Positions 43,835 through 54,065 of a stretch of DNA of 64,000 bases are shown here, piece after piece. The DNA lies in NCBI RefSeq assembly GCF_000155595.1, contig NZ_DS989904.1:380477-444476 (forward strand), written 5' to 3'. This DNA comes from Synechococcus sp. PCC 7335. Lineage in GTDB: Bacteria; Cyanobacteriota; Cyanobacteriia; Phormidesmidales; Phormidesmidaceae. The translations under genes were made by a program, and so were the position numbers. How positions within the stretch are numbered: the first letter of the stretch is position 1; each line of letters starts with the position of its first letter. Below the pieces are notes generated by a model. The model worked only from the letters and a program-made list of their open reading frames with translations, was not told the origin of the DNA and made no database searches.

Positions 43835-45580
43835 CTAAACAATTGGATAGGATTGCAGCCCGCTGGTTTCTAATGGCAAGAAAACTGTCCAAGTCATACT
43901 TTGATCGGAGCGCTCACGCACGGTCAGCTTAGCGCCTAACGCATGAAAGAGATTTTTGGTGGCTTCTAGGTTGAGACTCAGGCCGCCGGTTTCTGGTTGG
44001 AACATCAGTAGATGACCAAGCGACTGAAGTGGCGGAGCGGTGCAAGTAGGCTGCAAGTTAGGCTGCTTCGGATCGCTTTGGGATTGAAACTGGAGCTTTA
44101 GCTGATTACCCGCATGAAAAACGTGAAGCTGGATATGACTGCCCTGAGAAACGCTGTGGGTGAAAAGTTCGACTAGGCCAGTAAGGACGTGTTGCAGCAT
44201 AGTGGGATCACTGGCAACCATCGGCAGATTTGGCGGCAGACCCACTTCCAAAGAAAGATTACGACGCTGTGCAGCCTGTTGCCACTGAGGAATTGCCTCC
44301 TGGAAGACTTGGCTGAGCGCGATCGCACTCAAAGGTGATTTCAGTGACTGACTAGCCGCTTCTAGCTCGACTGCCTTAAAGATTAAGCTGAATCGATCAA
44401 TTTGCTGAGTACATTCGCGGTCAATACTTTCTAGACGCTTAATCACCTGGGGATGGAGATCTTTACGCTTAAGTAGCGACCGAGTATAGGTTCGAATGGT
44501 GGTTAATGGCGTGCGAATTTCATGTGCCATTGCCTGTAAAAAGGCACTATCAGAAGGTTGCTCGTCGGCTTTTGAACCTGGATTTTCGCTATCTTGGGAC
44601 GCGTTGCTTCCTAGTCTGTCTGACAAATTACGGGGTAAGCTGCCTGGTGAATTGTATAGGGAATGGTTCTGCAGATTGGATTGCGAGTCGCTTTGAATCA
44701 AACGACTTTGTGGTAAGCAAGCTAGCATCCAGCGATTAAACTGACTGACAATTCGATAGCAGGGCGCTTTAGGCGCAAACTTTTCAACGAACTTTTCAAT
44801 AAAATCTAGCTGTTGAGGACGAGTCAACATAATACGGGAGCGCAGCAAACGCCATACCGAGTTAACCACCTCAGGCATGAACGAAAACTGGAAGCTCAGC
44901 TCGCTATCGGCATCTTCACCCAAGACCAAAATTAGCGAAAACTGCTCCGTGAAGACTAAAGCGAACTGCTCTTGAATCAACGGATCGTTTTCCAAAAGTG
45001 GTAATAGGTGAGTGGTATGCGCCTGCTTTTGAAATGTCTTCTTAAATATCTGCTCTACTGGGGAGAGCGCGTTGAAAGAACTAAGTTCTTCCGAGGCTTG
45101 AGAGACAAAAGTCCAATTAGAAATCCGTGGAATCAGATCAGGATCGTTTAGGAGAGGAACCGGACCTGTCAGTAACAGCGCCTGAGGCTTCTGCTTGGAT
45201 AGCTTTCTACTATTCCTGCTAGAAGCTATCTGCGTTTGCTGGTTGAGCAGTTGGGTAAGGGCAGCGATCGCACCGGTCCACTCGTGTTTAGCTCTTTGCT
45301 GCCGAACCTCTGCAGCTAGCCCTTCACTAAGCGTAGGAATGCTAAATATCTCACCATTATGATCATCTTGGGCAAACTCTCCCAAAGCAACCAATGCGCT
45401 AATAGTGGGTAAAAGCTGATCTGGTGCGCCCATAGGATGTACAAAAAGGGGGGTCAGGGACGAATTGCCTGATGTCTTTACACTACCTGGAAGTCTTTTG
45501 GATTGACTATGGGTAGAACCGAACGTTTGAATTCGGTGCCAGATAGGTGATTCGCGAATCTGGCATATAGCGACCAGCAA
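43835..45580 (-). CDS. Histidine kinase-like protein with degenerate ATPase domain
   Basis: Residues about 50-290 are an uncharacterised N-terminal sensor region. After a Ser/Asn-rich linker comes a good HisKA box with His353 (AHEIRTPLTTIRTY). The C-terminal region occupies the HATPase position (about 420-570). The N box reads HVLTGLVELFTHS, without the usual Asn, and no DxGxG or GxGxG box is visible. It may be unable to autophosphorylate and could act as a phosphotransfer or scaffold protein. The true start may be Met50 (45433), because the first 49 residues leave only 8 bp to the divergent gene. Confidence 0.75.
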   Translation of the reverse strand: MLVAICQIRESPIWHRIQTFGSTHSQSKRLPGSVKTSGNSSLTPLFVHPMGAPDQLLPTISALVALGEFAQDDHNGEIFSIPTLSEGLAAEVRQQRAKHEWTGAIAALTQLLNQQTQIASSRNSRKLSKQKPQALLLTGPVPLLNDPDLIPRISNWTFVSQASEELSSFNALSPVEQIFKKTFQKQAHTTHLLPLLENDPLIQEQFALVFTEQFSLILVLGEDADSELSFQFSFMPEVVNSVWRLLRSRIMLTRPQQLDFIEKFVEKFAPKAPCYRIVSQFNRWMLACLPQSRLIQSDSQSNLQNHSLYNSPGSLPRNLSDRLGSNASQDSENPGSKADEQPSDSAFLQAMAHEIRTPLTTIRTYTRSLLKRKDLHPQVIKRLESIDRECTQQIDRFSLIFKAVELEAASQSLKSPLSAIALSQVFQEAIPQWQQAAQRRNLSLEVGLPPNLPMVASDPTMLQHVLTGLVELFTHSVSQGSHIQLHVFHAGNQLKLQFQSQSDPKQPNLQPTCTAPPLQSLGHLLMFQPETGGLSLNLEATKNLFHALGAKLTVRERSDQSMTWTVFLPLETSGLQSYPIV

Positions 45581-45588
45581 GAAGTGTT

Positions 45589-46275
45589 ATGAACAATCAT
45601 CAAGTCCATAGATTTTCTAGCGGCTCATTAGAATCAAAGTCGCTAGAGGCAGCGGCTAAAAAAACAATCGTGCCAGAAGAAGTACCAGAGGAGGTACCAA
45701 AGGAAAATGTTCTATCAACAGAGGGTTTAGATAGACAACTGCCTGTAGTCGTTTGCCCCGGGTTTAATCAGGCTGAGCTGACAGAGGGTCTAGTGCGATC
45801 ACTTCCCCAATTTACTCGCCCGTATGTAGTGCCTAGCCTACCGATCTTGCCCTTCGATATCTATCAGTGGTTGAGTGACACCTTTGGCAACCCGGCTACT
45901 CAACCACCGCTTATAGGCATCGGGTTTAGCGCTGGCGTAGTTGGACTAGCAGGTGCTTTCCTTTTATGGCAGCAGGCCGGTGGTAAGGTAGCACAGCTAT
46001 TCGCGATTGATGGCTGGGGCGTTCCTGTACTGGGACTAAACGTTATTCGCATCAGCCATGATCGATTCACGCATCTGACAACGCTGCTCATAGGGGCTGG
46101 TGAGCTGAATTTCTACGCCGATCCAGGCGTGGACCATCTGAGCCTGTGGGGTAGCCCAGACCAGGCGATGGGCCGCGCTGTCCCCTGGTGGCAAGTCGCT
46201 GCTAGAACGGGAGAAGTTATGAGCGCCAAGGACTTCTTAGTACAATCTTTGGCTCAAAACCTCACCATAGGCTAA
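45589..46275 (+). CDS. Alpha/beta-hydrolase-like protein of unknown function
   Basis: A 228-residue frame. From about residue 50 it reads LPVVVCPGFNQAELTEGLV, then PLIGIGFSAGVVGLAGAF (a GxSxG nucleophile-elbow pattern), then FAIDGWGVPVLGL, and a late His in GVDHLSLWGSP. This arrangement suggests an alpha/beta-hydrolase fold. The first 45 residues, Glu/Val/Ser-rich, look poorly conserved, so translation may start later, for example at the GTG coding Val28. It is divergent from the kinase-like gene. The substrate is unknown. Confidence 0.6.
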   Translation: MNNHQVHRFSSGSLESKSLEAAAKKTIVPEEVPEEVPKENVLSTEGLDRQLPVVVCPGFNQAELTEGLVRSLPQFTRPYVVPSLPILPFDIYQWLSDTFGNPATQPPLIGIGFSAGVVGLAGAFLLWQQAGGKVAQLFAIDGWGVPVLGLNVIRISHDRFTHLTTLLIGAGELNFYADPGVDHLSLWGSPDQAMGRAVPWWQVAARTGEVMSAKDFLVQSLAQNLTIG

Positions 46276-46644
46276 CCAAACGGCGAAGAGTAGACGCCGT
46301 GACCTGAAAGTAAGCTGTAAAAGGAATGCAAAAGTTAGGAAATGACAACAACCTAAATAACGAAATCTTGTTGTTCGCTAGGCTACAACTTACACTAATT
46401 AAAAGCCCTTTTCTCCTTTAGATTACTCACAAGTGGATTGCTCACGAGGATTCATATTTGAAGAATGATTCTTGGAACCTGCTTTAAGGAATAATAAAAA
46501 ATAACGCTTTGTCATAGAGACAGGTCGCTTGCTGATTAAGATCTAGAGTCTCGACTAGAGTATTGCCCCCAAGAAAAACTGAGCGTTTTAGTTAACGCGA
46601 AGTCTTTTTTAATACACAAGTTTGAATTTCCTTCGGTACCCTCT
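46276..46644. other. 369-bp region upstream of ilvB
   Basis: A small hairpin with arms ACGGCG (46280-46285) and CGCCGT (46295-46300) follows the hydrolase-like gene but has no T run. The rest is AT-rich and should contain the ilvB promoter and leader. I see no leader peptide, riboswitch or ORF. Confidence 0.4.
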
Positions 46645-48414
46645 ATGGCCTCTCCTGCTACGTTTACGTTAGATTCTTCCAAGGCTACCCAGCGAGTTAG
46701 TGGTGCTTATGCGCTGATCGATAGTCTGGTACGTCATGGCGTTGAGCACATCTTTGGTTATCCAGGTGGGGCTATTTTGCCCATCTATGACGCCCTCCAC
46801 CACGCTGAAGCCAAAGGCCAAGTCCAGCATATTTTGGTTCGGCACGAGCAAGGTGCATCGCATGCGGCAGACGGCTATGCCCGGGCGACAGGGAAAGTCG
46901 GCGTTTGCTTTGCCACCTCTGGTCCGGGTGCCACTAACCTAGTAACCGGAATTGCCACTGCCCAGATGGATTCAATCCCAATGGTCGTGGTGACTGGACA
47001 AGTGACTCGTGCGGCAATTGGGACTGATGCTTTTCAAGAAACAGATATCTATGGGATTACTCTGCCGATTGTGAAGCACTCCTATGTGGTCCGCGATCCC
47101 AATCAAATGTCGCAGATTGTGGCAGAGGCGTTCCATATCGCGAAGACGGGTAGACCCGGTCCAGTGCTGATCGATGTGCCAAAAGATGTGGGCATTGAAG
47201 AGATTGACTATATTCCGGTTGAGCCTGGGGATGTCAAAATTCCGGGCTATTCTCCTCAGATAGACATTGACGATAATTTGGTAGATGAGGCGATTGAGCT
47301 ACTACAGGCATCAGAGCGGCCTTTACTCTATGTAGGCGGTGGAGCGATCGCCTCTGGTGCTCACGCCGAGATCAAAGCACTCGCCGAAGCCTTTTATGCC
47401 CCGATGACGAATACTTTAATGGGCAAAGGGGCTGTAGACGAACACCACCCGCTTGCCGTTGGCATGCTAGGAATGCATGGCACTGCCTATGCCAACTTTG
47501 CGGTGAGCGAGTGTGATTTGCTAGTCGCTATTGGCGCTCGCTTTGACGACCGGGTAACTGGCAAACTAGATGAATTTGCCTCTAGCGCAAAAGTTATCCA
47601 CATTGACATCGATCCGGCTGAAGTTGGTAAAAACCGGGTACCTGAAGTTCCTATTGTCGGTGATGTCAAGGCTGTTCTAGCGCGGATGCTTGATCGCTTG
47701 TCAGGCCAAGCTGCTCTAGATGTCAACAGAAGTCAATCCTGGCGCGATCAAATTGAAACTTGGAAACAAGACTTTCCTCTAGTTGCGCCTGTATACCCAG
47801 ATGATATTTCACCCCAGTCTGTCATTGTAGAAATTAGTAAGCAAGCCCCTCATGCCTACTGCACAACCGATGTAGGACAGCATCAGATGTGGGCAGCGCA
47901 GTTCCTCAAGAATGGTCCGCGCCAGTGGATATCGAGCGCGGGGCTCGGGACGATGGGCTTTGGCCTACCTGCCGCACTAGGTGTTCAGGTGGCTTTGCCT
48001 GAGGCTCAGGTAGTGTGTGTCAGTGGAGATGCGAGCTTTCAGATGAATCTGCAAGAGCTAGCAACACTGGCTCAGTACGGTATCAAGGTAAAAACAGTCA
48101 TCCTTAACAACGGCTGGCAGGGTATGGTGCGCCAGTGGCAAGAAACATTCTTTGGCGAGCGCTATTCTTCTTCTGAGATGGCAGCAGGGATGCCGAACTT
48201 TGAGCTGTTGGCCCAGGCATTCGGTGTCAAAGGGATGGTCATTAGCGATCCTAGTGAATTAGAAGATGCGATCGCACAGATGCTGTCTCATGATGGTCCG
48301 GTCTTGTTAGATGTACATGTTCGACGCAATGAAAACTGCTATCCCATGATTCCGCCTGGTAAGAGCAATGCAGACATGGTAGGTCTACCTGATAAACCTA
48401 GACCGCGGCGTTAA
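46645..48414 (+). CDS. ilvB: Acetolactate synthase large subunit
   Basis: A 589-residue ThDP enzyme catalysing the first common step of Val, Leu and Ile synthesis. The catalytic Glu is in [26 protein letters not shown] and the FAD-binding middle domain follow. The ThDP/Mg motif is [17 protein letters not shown], followed by [14 protein letters not shown]. Trp and Met at the herbicide-binding positions look normal. A separate small subunit (IlvH) is not in the window. It starts at ATG 46645. A terminator follows at 48475. Confidence 0.95.
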   Translation: MASPATFTLDSSKATQRVSGAYALIDSLVRHGVEHIFGYPGGAILPIYDALHHAEAKGQVQHILVRHEQGASHAADGYARATGKVGVCFATSGPGATNLVTGIATAQMDSIPMVVVTGQVTRAAIGTDAFQETDIYGITLPIVKHSYVVRDPNQMSQIVAEAFHIAKTGRPGPVLIDVPKDVGIEEIDYIPVEPGDVKIPGYSPQIDIDDNLVDEAIELLQASERPLLYVGGGAIASGAHAEIKALAEAFYAPMTNTLMGKGAVDEHHPLAVGMLGMHGTAYANFAVSECDLLVAIGARFDDRVTGKLDEFASSAKVIHIDIDPAEVGKNRVPEVPIVGDVKAVLARMLDRLSGQAALDVNRSQSWRDQIETWKQDFPLVAPVYPDDISPQSVIVEISKQAPHAYCTTDVGQHQMWAAQFLKNGPRQWISSAGLGTMGFGLPAALGVQVALPEAQVVCVSGDASFQMNLQELATLAQYGIKVKTVILNNGWQGMVRQWQETFFGERYSSSEMAAGMPNFELLAQAFGVKGMVISDPSELEDAIAQMLSHDGPVLLDVHVRRNENCYPMIPPGKSNADMVGLPDKPRPRR

Positions 48415-48766
48415 GCTTTGCTAAGGCTAGAGATCAAAAAGCTAGAGATCAAATAAATATATAAACTCACTGTTTGCGCTGGTTGTTACTCATAGCCAGC
48501 GCATTTTTGTTCTGTATGTTTAACTACACCAGACGACAACTCGATCTGTCCTTTATTCACCTTAACTACGTACTTCTGCGGAGCTGTCAACCTATTTCAT
48601 AAAGTTTTTCGAAGAAAAGCTTGTTGCTAACCTTGTTCTTATTCCATTTGCAGGGTAGTATTCGCGTAATTTGATATGAGGAATCGCTACAGTAGCGCCG
48701 AGTGCCTTCTTTGGCATAGCGTAGCCTCCTTGCCAAAAGCCTAGTTCTTTTATCCCTTGCTCCCAT
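48415..48766. other. 352-bp gap between ilvB and the ftsL-like gene
   Basis: It holds the ilvB terminator (48475-48508), preceded by a short direct repeat of GCTAGAGATCAAA. The remaining 260 bp show no ORF or RNA gene and presumably carry the promoter of the ftsL-like/ftsI pair. Confidence 0.45.
48475..48508 (+). terminator. Rho-independent terminator after ilvB
   Basis: TGCGCTGG (48475-48482) pairs with CCAGCGCA (48496-48503), with a 13-nt loop and a following run of five T residues. Confidence 0.82.
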
Positions 48767-49486
48767 ATGGTCTCCGCTACTGTTTTTGAGCCTTCTGTGC
48801 AGCCCTATAAGAAATTATCTCACCGAGATCTGCCTGGCTATCAGTCTGATGCCGACCTGAGTTCTGCTCCTCGCCAATCTTCGCAACTAGTCATCCAGTC
48901 TGCCCAAGCTCATCGGTCAGCTAACTTGAGCAGGCTAGCTAGGCAGACGAAAGAGGGGTCTATCCTAGCTGCGAAGATTCCACCCGTCGGTATGCCAGCT
49001 ACCAGTACCGCGAAGCTGGCACAGCCTAGAGATACCCTGGCAAAATCGCATCTAACCCAGCTACCTAGGCAAGCGCACAAAGATCAACTTGTTAAGCACT
49101 CGCCAGTCTCAACTCCGATCAAGCTACCTAGACAGCCTCGGTTGCCATCTGGATTAAAACTCTTGCGTCAGATTCAGCAGGGGTCTACGGTCTTGGCAGG
49201 TCTGCTAGTCGCTGGGGCTTTAGTGGTCTATGGCTCCAGCGCATATACAAATAGATCAACAAATCAAGCACAAGCTCGGCTGAATGCACTACAAAGTGAA
49301 TCGCAGCAGCTGACTATAGCCAATGAGTCAATCAGGCAAAGTTTGGCAGAACAGGCAATCGAAGAAAACTCTGGCCTAGAACCTTATCAGCCAGATGATC
49401 TGTTGTTTATTACGCCTGAACCCCAACGAGCCAAAATAAACTCCGAAGAAAAAGGACAAAAGTGGTTGCAGCCTTTAGGATACTAG
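48767..49486 (+). CDS. FtsL-like bitopic membrane protein (candidate divisome subunit)
   Basis: A 239-residue protein. A long, basic, Ser/Gln-rich cytoplasmic part (1-142) is followed by one membrane helix (STVLAGLLVAGALVVYGSSA, about 145-164). A short periplasmic coiled coil follows (NQAQARLNALQSESQQLTIA and onward). This topology, plus its place 111 bp before ftsI, matches FtsL/DivIC-type divisome proteins, which are poorly conserved in sequence. The identification is inference from position and topology. The tail ends with WLQPLGY. The start at ATG 48767 has no strong ribosome site. Confidence 0.6.
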   Translation: MVSATVFEPSVQPYKKLSHRDLPGYQSDADLSSAPRQSSQLVIQSAQAHRSANLSRLARQTKEGSILAAKIPPVGMPATSTAKLAQPRDTLAKSHLTQLPRQAHKDQLVKHSPVSTPIKLPRQPRLPSGLKLLRQIQQGSTVLAGLLVAGALVVYGSSAYTNRSTNQAQARLNALQSESQQLTIANESIRQSLAEQAIEENSGLEPYQPDDLLFITPEPQRAKINSEEKGQKWLQPLGY

Positions 49487-49597
49487 GGATAATACACAGG
49501 GCATCGACTACGCTTTCTATTTCTTTGATCTCTTTGGATAAGGCAGAAGGGGGATAAGGCGGAAGGAGAAAGCAAGCGTTAGGAAAAGGAAATTTCT

Positions 49598-51508
49598 ATG
49601 TCGGCATCTAGCGAATCTGAACACCAGAAGGAATCGATGTTGCAACGACGACGACGACGATCCAAACGCTTATTAAACACTACTGCTAGAACAAATGCTG
49701 GCCCTGATATAGATATCCGTTCAAGGACAAAAGACGTTAGACAACGGGCTACAGCCAAGACTAGTCGCAGCACTCACCAACAGTTCTTGCAGCCGCGTTT
49801 GATTTTCGTATGGGGTATGCTCATACTGGCCATAATGGGACTGGGCTATCGCCTAGCTCATCTACAGATAGTCATTGCTTCTGAGCTCCAAGCGAAAGCC
49901 AAAGCGCAGCAGACAATGCAAGTAACGCCTCGAAGTGCAAGACGGCAGATTGTAGATCGTCAGGGCAACGTAGTGGCGATGGACCAATTGCTGTACACGC
50001 TCTATGTTCATCCCAAGCTGTTTAAGGAGTCATCATCAGCGATCGCAACGGCAATCAGCGGCCTGATTGACCAAGACGCACGGTCTTTAGAAAGACAGTT
50101 TCAAACTCAAGAGAGCGGTATCAAACTAGCTTCTGAGATCTCAAGTGAGACCGCCAAACGCCTGCGCTCGCTCGGACTAGATGGACTCGATCTGCTACCA
50201 TCACCGCAAAGGGTATATCCTCAAGGCCAGCTATTCTCGCAGGTCACTGGCTACGTGAATCTCGATGGCAAACCAGAATCAGGAATCGAGTTAAGCCAGA
50301 AAGATCAGCTGAAGTACGACAATACTGACACAAGAGAAATTGCATCTTCGCAGCTAGTTGCTCAAGACGATTTGAAGATGCAGTTGACGATTGATAGTCG
50401 GCTACAGCGAATTGCCCAGGAAAACTTGGCGGCGACAGTAGCTGAGTATAAAGCAAAGCGCGGTGCTCTCATTGTGATGGATGCTCAAACCGGCGAAATC
50501 CTCACATTAGCGGTTGTGCCTACCTACGATCCTAATCGTTATTATGAAGCGGATTTAGAGTATTTCAAGAACTGGGCGGTCAGCGACCTCTACGAACCAG
50601 GCTCTACATTTAAACCAATCAACGTGGCGATCGCGCTAGAAAACGGCGGCATCGACCCCAACGACACTATCTACGATGAAGGCCAGATCCAGGTTGGCGG
50701 ATGGCCAATCCAGAATGTCGACTATCACTGGGAGGGGGCCCGAGGCCGGCTCTCGATTACAGACGTTCTGCGCTATTCAAGTAACGTTGGTATGGTGCAT
50801 ATTATGCAAGCCTTACCGCCAGCCGACTACTATGCGTGGCTAGAGAAATTAGGAATAGGTCAGGCGACTGGTATAGAACTTCCCGGAGAAACTAAGGGCC
50901 AGCTTAAGGACCGAGAGCAGTTTATTAGCCGCCCAATCGAAGCAGCAACGACTGCCTTTGGTCAGGGATTCTCGCTAACACCTATCCAGCTAGTACAGCT
51001 TCATAGCAGCCTGGCCAACGGTGGTGAGATGGTAAAACCTCGAGTCGTGCGAGGGCTGCTCGACAGTGAGGGCCAACTAAGCTGGACCCCAAAGAGAACC
51101 GCGCCTAAGCAAGTCTTTTCGCCTGAGACAACAAAGCAGGTCTTAGCTATGATGAAAGAGGTTGTAGATGACGGCACGGGCTCTGCTGCTAAGGTCAACG
51201 GCTATCAGATTGCAGGAAAAACAGGGACCGCCCAGAAAGCAACAGAACAAGGCTCATACGGCGATCAACGGATCACTAGCTTTGTAGGGATTGCCCCGGT
51301 CAGCGATCCTCGCTATGTCGTTCTTGCCGTCGTAGACGAGCCTCAAGGCGAAAACGCTTATGGTGGAACTGTCGCCGCCCCTCTAGTCAAAAAGCTGCTG
51401 GATTCACTAGTGGTATTAGAAGGGATAGCTCCAGATCAGGCCTCACCTACATCAGTAGAAACTGAGTCAGCCGCAGACGAACCAACAGAATTAGAAGTAC
51501 AGAATTAG
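49598..51508 (+). CDS. ftsI: Septal peptidoglycan transpeptidase FtsI (class B PBP)
   Basis: A 636-residue class B penicillin-binding protein. It has an Arg-rich cytoplasmic tail (MLQRRRRRSKR), a membrane helix at about 68-86, a pedestal domain starting ITPRSARRQIVDRQGN-like TPRSARRQIVDRQGN, then the transpeptidase domain. Active-site motifs are S336-T-F-K339, S394-S-N396 and K541-T-G. It crosslinks septal peptidoglycan during division. The C-terminal 30 residues are acidic and variable. The upstream ftsL-like gene is probably cotranscribed. Confidence 0.92.
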   Translation: MSASSESEHQKESMLQRRRRRSKRLLNTTARTNAGPDIDIRSRTKDVRQRATAKTSRSTHQQFLQPRLIFVWGMLILAIMGLGYRLAHLQIVIASELQAKAKAQQTMQVTPRSARRQIVDRQGNVVAMDQLLYTLYVHPKLFKESSSAIATAISGLIDQDARSLERQFQTQESGIKLASEISSETAKRLRSLGLDGLDLLPSPQRVYPQGQLFSQVTGYVNLDGKPESGIELSQKDQLKYDNTDTREIASSQLVAQDDLKMQLTIDSRLQRIAQENLAATVAEYKAKRGALIVMDAQTGEILTLAVVPTYDPNRYYEADLEYFKNWAVSDLYEPGSTFKPINVAIALENGGIDPNDTIYDEGQIQVGGWPIQNVDYHWEGARGRLSITDVLRYSSNVGMVHIMQALPPADYYAWLEKLGIGQATGIELPGETKGQLKDREQFISRPIEAATTAFGQGFSLTPIQLVQLHSSLANGGEMVKPRVVRGLLDSEGQLSWTPKRTAPKQVFSPETTKQVLAMMKEVVDDGTGSAAKVNGYQIAGKTGTAQKATEQGSYGDQRITSFVGIAPVSDPRYVVLAVVDEPQGENAYGGTVAAPLVKKLLDSLVVLEGIAPDQASPTSVETESAADEPTELEVQN

Positions 51509-51763
51509 AGATAGATTAGCACTAGGGCTTAGCTCAAATACTTACTAACAAGCACGCTACGCCGATGTGTGCTCACTGACGACTTTGTCTTAGGACAATA
51601 GGCTTGGTACGACAATCTTTGTTGTATAACAGTGTGTAAACAGTCTTTCTAGAACCAGGATTCACTCTTCGAGAATGTATGAAGTGACCACTGGTATATA
51701 GCTGACTATGGTTATACAAGAGAACATTAGGTATACAGGTGACCCAGCTAGATCATCTCCTTC

Positions 51764-53293
51764 ATGAAATACATTCTTGGAATAGATATCGGTACGAGCA
51801 GTACAAAGACAATTGCGTTCGATAGAGAAGGCCGACAGCTAGCTCGTAGCGCTCAAGGATATTCACTCAATGCGCCGGTCCCGGGAGCAGCAGAACAGAA
51901 TGCAGATGAGATTTTGCAAGCGGTAGTACAAACAGTTTCCCAGGTAGTTGCAAACTTAGATCCATCACAGCTATTAGGGCTTTCGTTTAGTGCAGCGATG
52001 CACACGCTGCTATTGCTAGATGAGGATTATTACCCTTTGATACCCTTGCTGACCTGGGCCGACAGTCGCAGCGATTATCTCGTTACAGATATTTGTGAGC
52101 AAGATCCTAATCTCTATACACGAACGGGCTTGCCGATTCATCCGATGTCGCCAGTTGTCAAACTAGTCTGGCTCTCCAAAAAATATCCTGACCGTTTTGC
52201 AAGCGCCGTGCGGGTGGTTTCGATCAAAGAATACGTGCTGTACCACCTATGTAATGAGTGGGTAGTGGATTTATCAATTGCTTCAACAACAGGTTTTTTG
52301 AATTTGGAAAAACAGGACTGGGACCCAGGTGCTTTGCAAACTGCGGGTATCCAGGTCAGCCAACTTTCGCAAATTGTGCCGACGACCTATCAGCTCAAGA
52401 TGCAGCCAGGCTACGCCAAAAAGATGAATATTGCAGCGGGCACCCCGGTAATTGTAGGGGCTAGCGATGGTGTGCTGGCTAATCTAGGGGTGGGTGCGAT
52501 CGCACCTAAAACAGCTGCCATTACCTTGGGGACAAGTGGCGCAGTGCGCCGAGTAGTAGACAAACCCAAAACAGAAAGCGAAGCGCAGCTATTTTGCTAC
52601 GCGCTAACGAAGTCGCGCTGGGTGATGGGCGGCGCAGTGAACAACGGCGGATTTACTTTACAATGGACAAAAGATAGCCTCGTACCCTATTCGATACCGC
52701 CGGATGAAGCGTTAGAAGCCACCGTAGAACCGAGTCACTCTACCTACGAACGACTAACTAAGATGGCACAAAAGGTCCCGCCCGGCTCCGAAGGTCTTAT
52801 TTTCCATCCTCACCTATTAGGGGCCAGATCACCGCTGTGGGATGCTCAGGCTCGGGCTAATTTCTTCGGGTTGGGACGTAATCACGGTCAAGCTCACCTT
52901 GTAAGAGCAGTCATGGAAGGGGTAATCTACAACCTACACTCTGTCTTTGTGGCACTAGAATCGGCAAGCGGCGAGGTAGAAACGCTACGTGCATCGGGTG
53001 GATTTGCACTTTCAGGTCTGTGGCAGCAGATCCTAGCGGACGTTTTCAATCGGCAGATCCTGGTACCCGAAGTAATCGAGAGTTCGGCATTTGGCGCAGC
53101 AGTAATCGCCCTTGTGGCTTTGGGTGAGTGGGCAACACTAGAAGAAGTTGATAAGCGAGTTGCGATCGCCTGCATCCGAAATCCTATTCCAGAGAACGTA
53201 GAAAGGTACCAAAAAATATTGCCAATCTATGGCAGTTTACTATCCGATCTAAAGCAACACTATGAGAGCTTACAGCAGGCCATTCATAGCTGA
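51764..53293 (+). CDS. FGGY-family carbohydrate kinase, gluconokinase-like
   Basis: A 509-residue sugar kinase. The N-terminal phosphate-binding motif is ILGIDIGTSSTKTIAFDREG, the catalytic Asp region is LTWADSRSDYL, the second domain begins GASDGVLANLGVGAI, and the ATP-site block is RASGGFALSGLWQQILADVF. Within the FGGY family, blocks such as SFSAAMHTLLLLDEDYYPL and ITLGTSGAVR are typical of gluconokinases. Xylulokinase-like activity cannot be excluded. It would make 6-phosphogluconate for the oxidative pentose-phosphate pathway. It is monocistronic, with an ATG at 51764. Confidence 0.85.
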   Translation: MKYILGIDIGTSSTKTIAFDREGRQLARSAQGYSLNAPVPGAAEQNADEILQAVVQTVSQVVANLDPSQLLGLSFSAAMHTLLLLDEDYYPLIPLLTWADSRSDYLVTDICEQDPNLYTRTGLPIHPMSPVVKLVWLSKKYPDRFASAVRVVSIKEYVLYHLCNEWVVDLSIASTTGFLNLEKQDWDPGALQTAGIQVSQLSQIVPTTYQLKMQPGYAKKMNIAAGTPVIVGASDGVLANLGVGAIAPKTAAITLGTSGAVRRVVDKPKTESEAQLFCYALTKSRWVMGGAVNNGGFTLQWTKDSLVPYSIPPDEALEATVEPSHSTYERLTKMAQKVPPGSEGLIFHPHLLGARSPLWDAQARANFFGLGRNHGQAHLVRAVMEGVIYNLHSVFVALESASGEVETLRASGGFALSGLWQQILADVFNRQILVPEVIESSAFGAAVIALVALGEWATLEEVDKRVAIACIRNPIPENVERYQKILPIYGSLLSDLKQHYESLQQAIHS

Positions 53294-53513
53294 TCAGATA
53301 TTCCAATGCATCATCAGGCCGCTCGTCATCCAAAGGACTCTATCTGAAGAGAGAAAGCCCTAACAGAAAGGATTACCTTCTCCTTTTTTTGGACCAGAGG
53401 TTGTCAAACTATTGACTAGACATCGCTAGATCAACCTATGAGTTCAGACAGAGGAAAAACATAAAGAGAACTTACACACTTAATAAAGTAATCTCATAAA
53501 AGGAACGCTTCAG

Positions 53514-53996
53514 ATGTCTGGTGAAAAGAAGTGCGCTTTAGCGCTAGGTCTTATTTTTACGGTCTTAGGAGTAGCCGGGTTTATTCCGTCTATTGTTTCT
53601 CTACCGTCTTCTGCAATATCGGGAGGTGCGCCTATTAGTGCCGATCAACTTCCTACAACAGTAGGCGCTAACTATGGCGCTGCGTATTTACGAGGATTTG
53701 GCTACTTGTTCGGTCTCTTCCCAACTAATTTGTTGCACAACATCGCTCACCTGGCGATAGGGATAACGGGTTTATATTCTGCAACAGGTGATCGCGGCGC
53801 TTTTAATTACAACAGATTCTTCGCTATTAGCTACCTAGCCCTAGGGATCATGGGTTTAATTCCAGTCGCTAACCGCTTGTTTGGGCTAATGCCTATCTTT
53901 GGTAACAATGTTTGGTTGAATCTGGCAACTGGTGCGATCGCTGCCTACTATGCATTTGTGTGGCATCCTCAGAATGCAGACCCAACTGTTCAATAG
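53514..53996 (+). CDS. DUF4383 family membrane protein
   Basis: A 160-residue four-helix membrane protein: LGLIFTVLGVAGFIPSIV, then a hydrophilic loop, YLFGLFPTNLLHNIAHLAIG (the conserved N-x-x-H-N-x-x-H core of DUF4383), FFAISYLALGIMGLIPV and NLATGAIAAYYAFVW. The function is unknown. AAAGGAACG upstream is the ribosome site for ATG 53514. Confidence 0.85.
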   Translation: MSGEKKCALALGLIFTVLGVAGFIPSIVSLPSSAISGGAPISADQLPTTVGANYGAAYLRGFGYLFGLFPTNLLHNIAHLAIGITGLYSATGDRGAFNYNRFFAISYLALGIMGLIPVANRLFGLMPIFGNNVWLNLATGAIAAYYAFVWHPQNADPTVQ

Positions 53997-54065
53997 TGTA
54001 AGTCTATTAGATCTACACTAGATCTGATAGTAACGGCTGAGCGCAGAATTCCGTCAATCGGTGTA

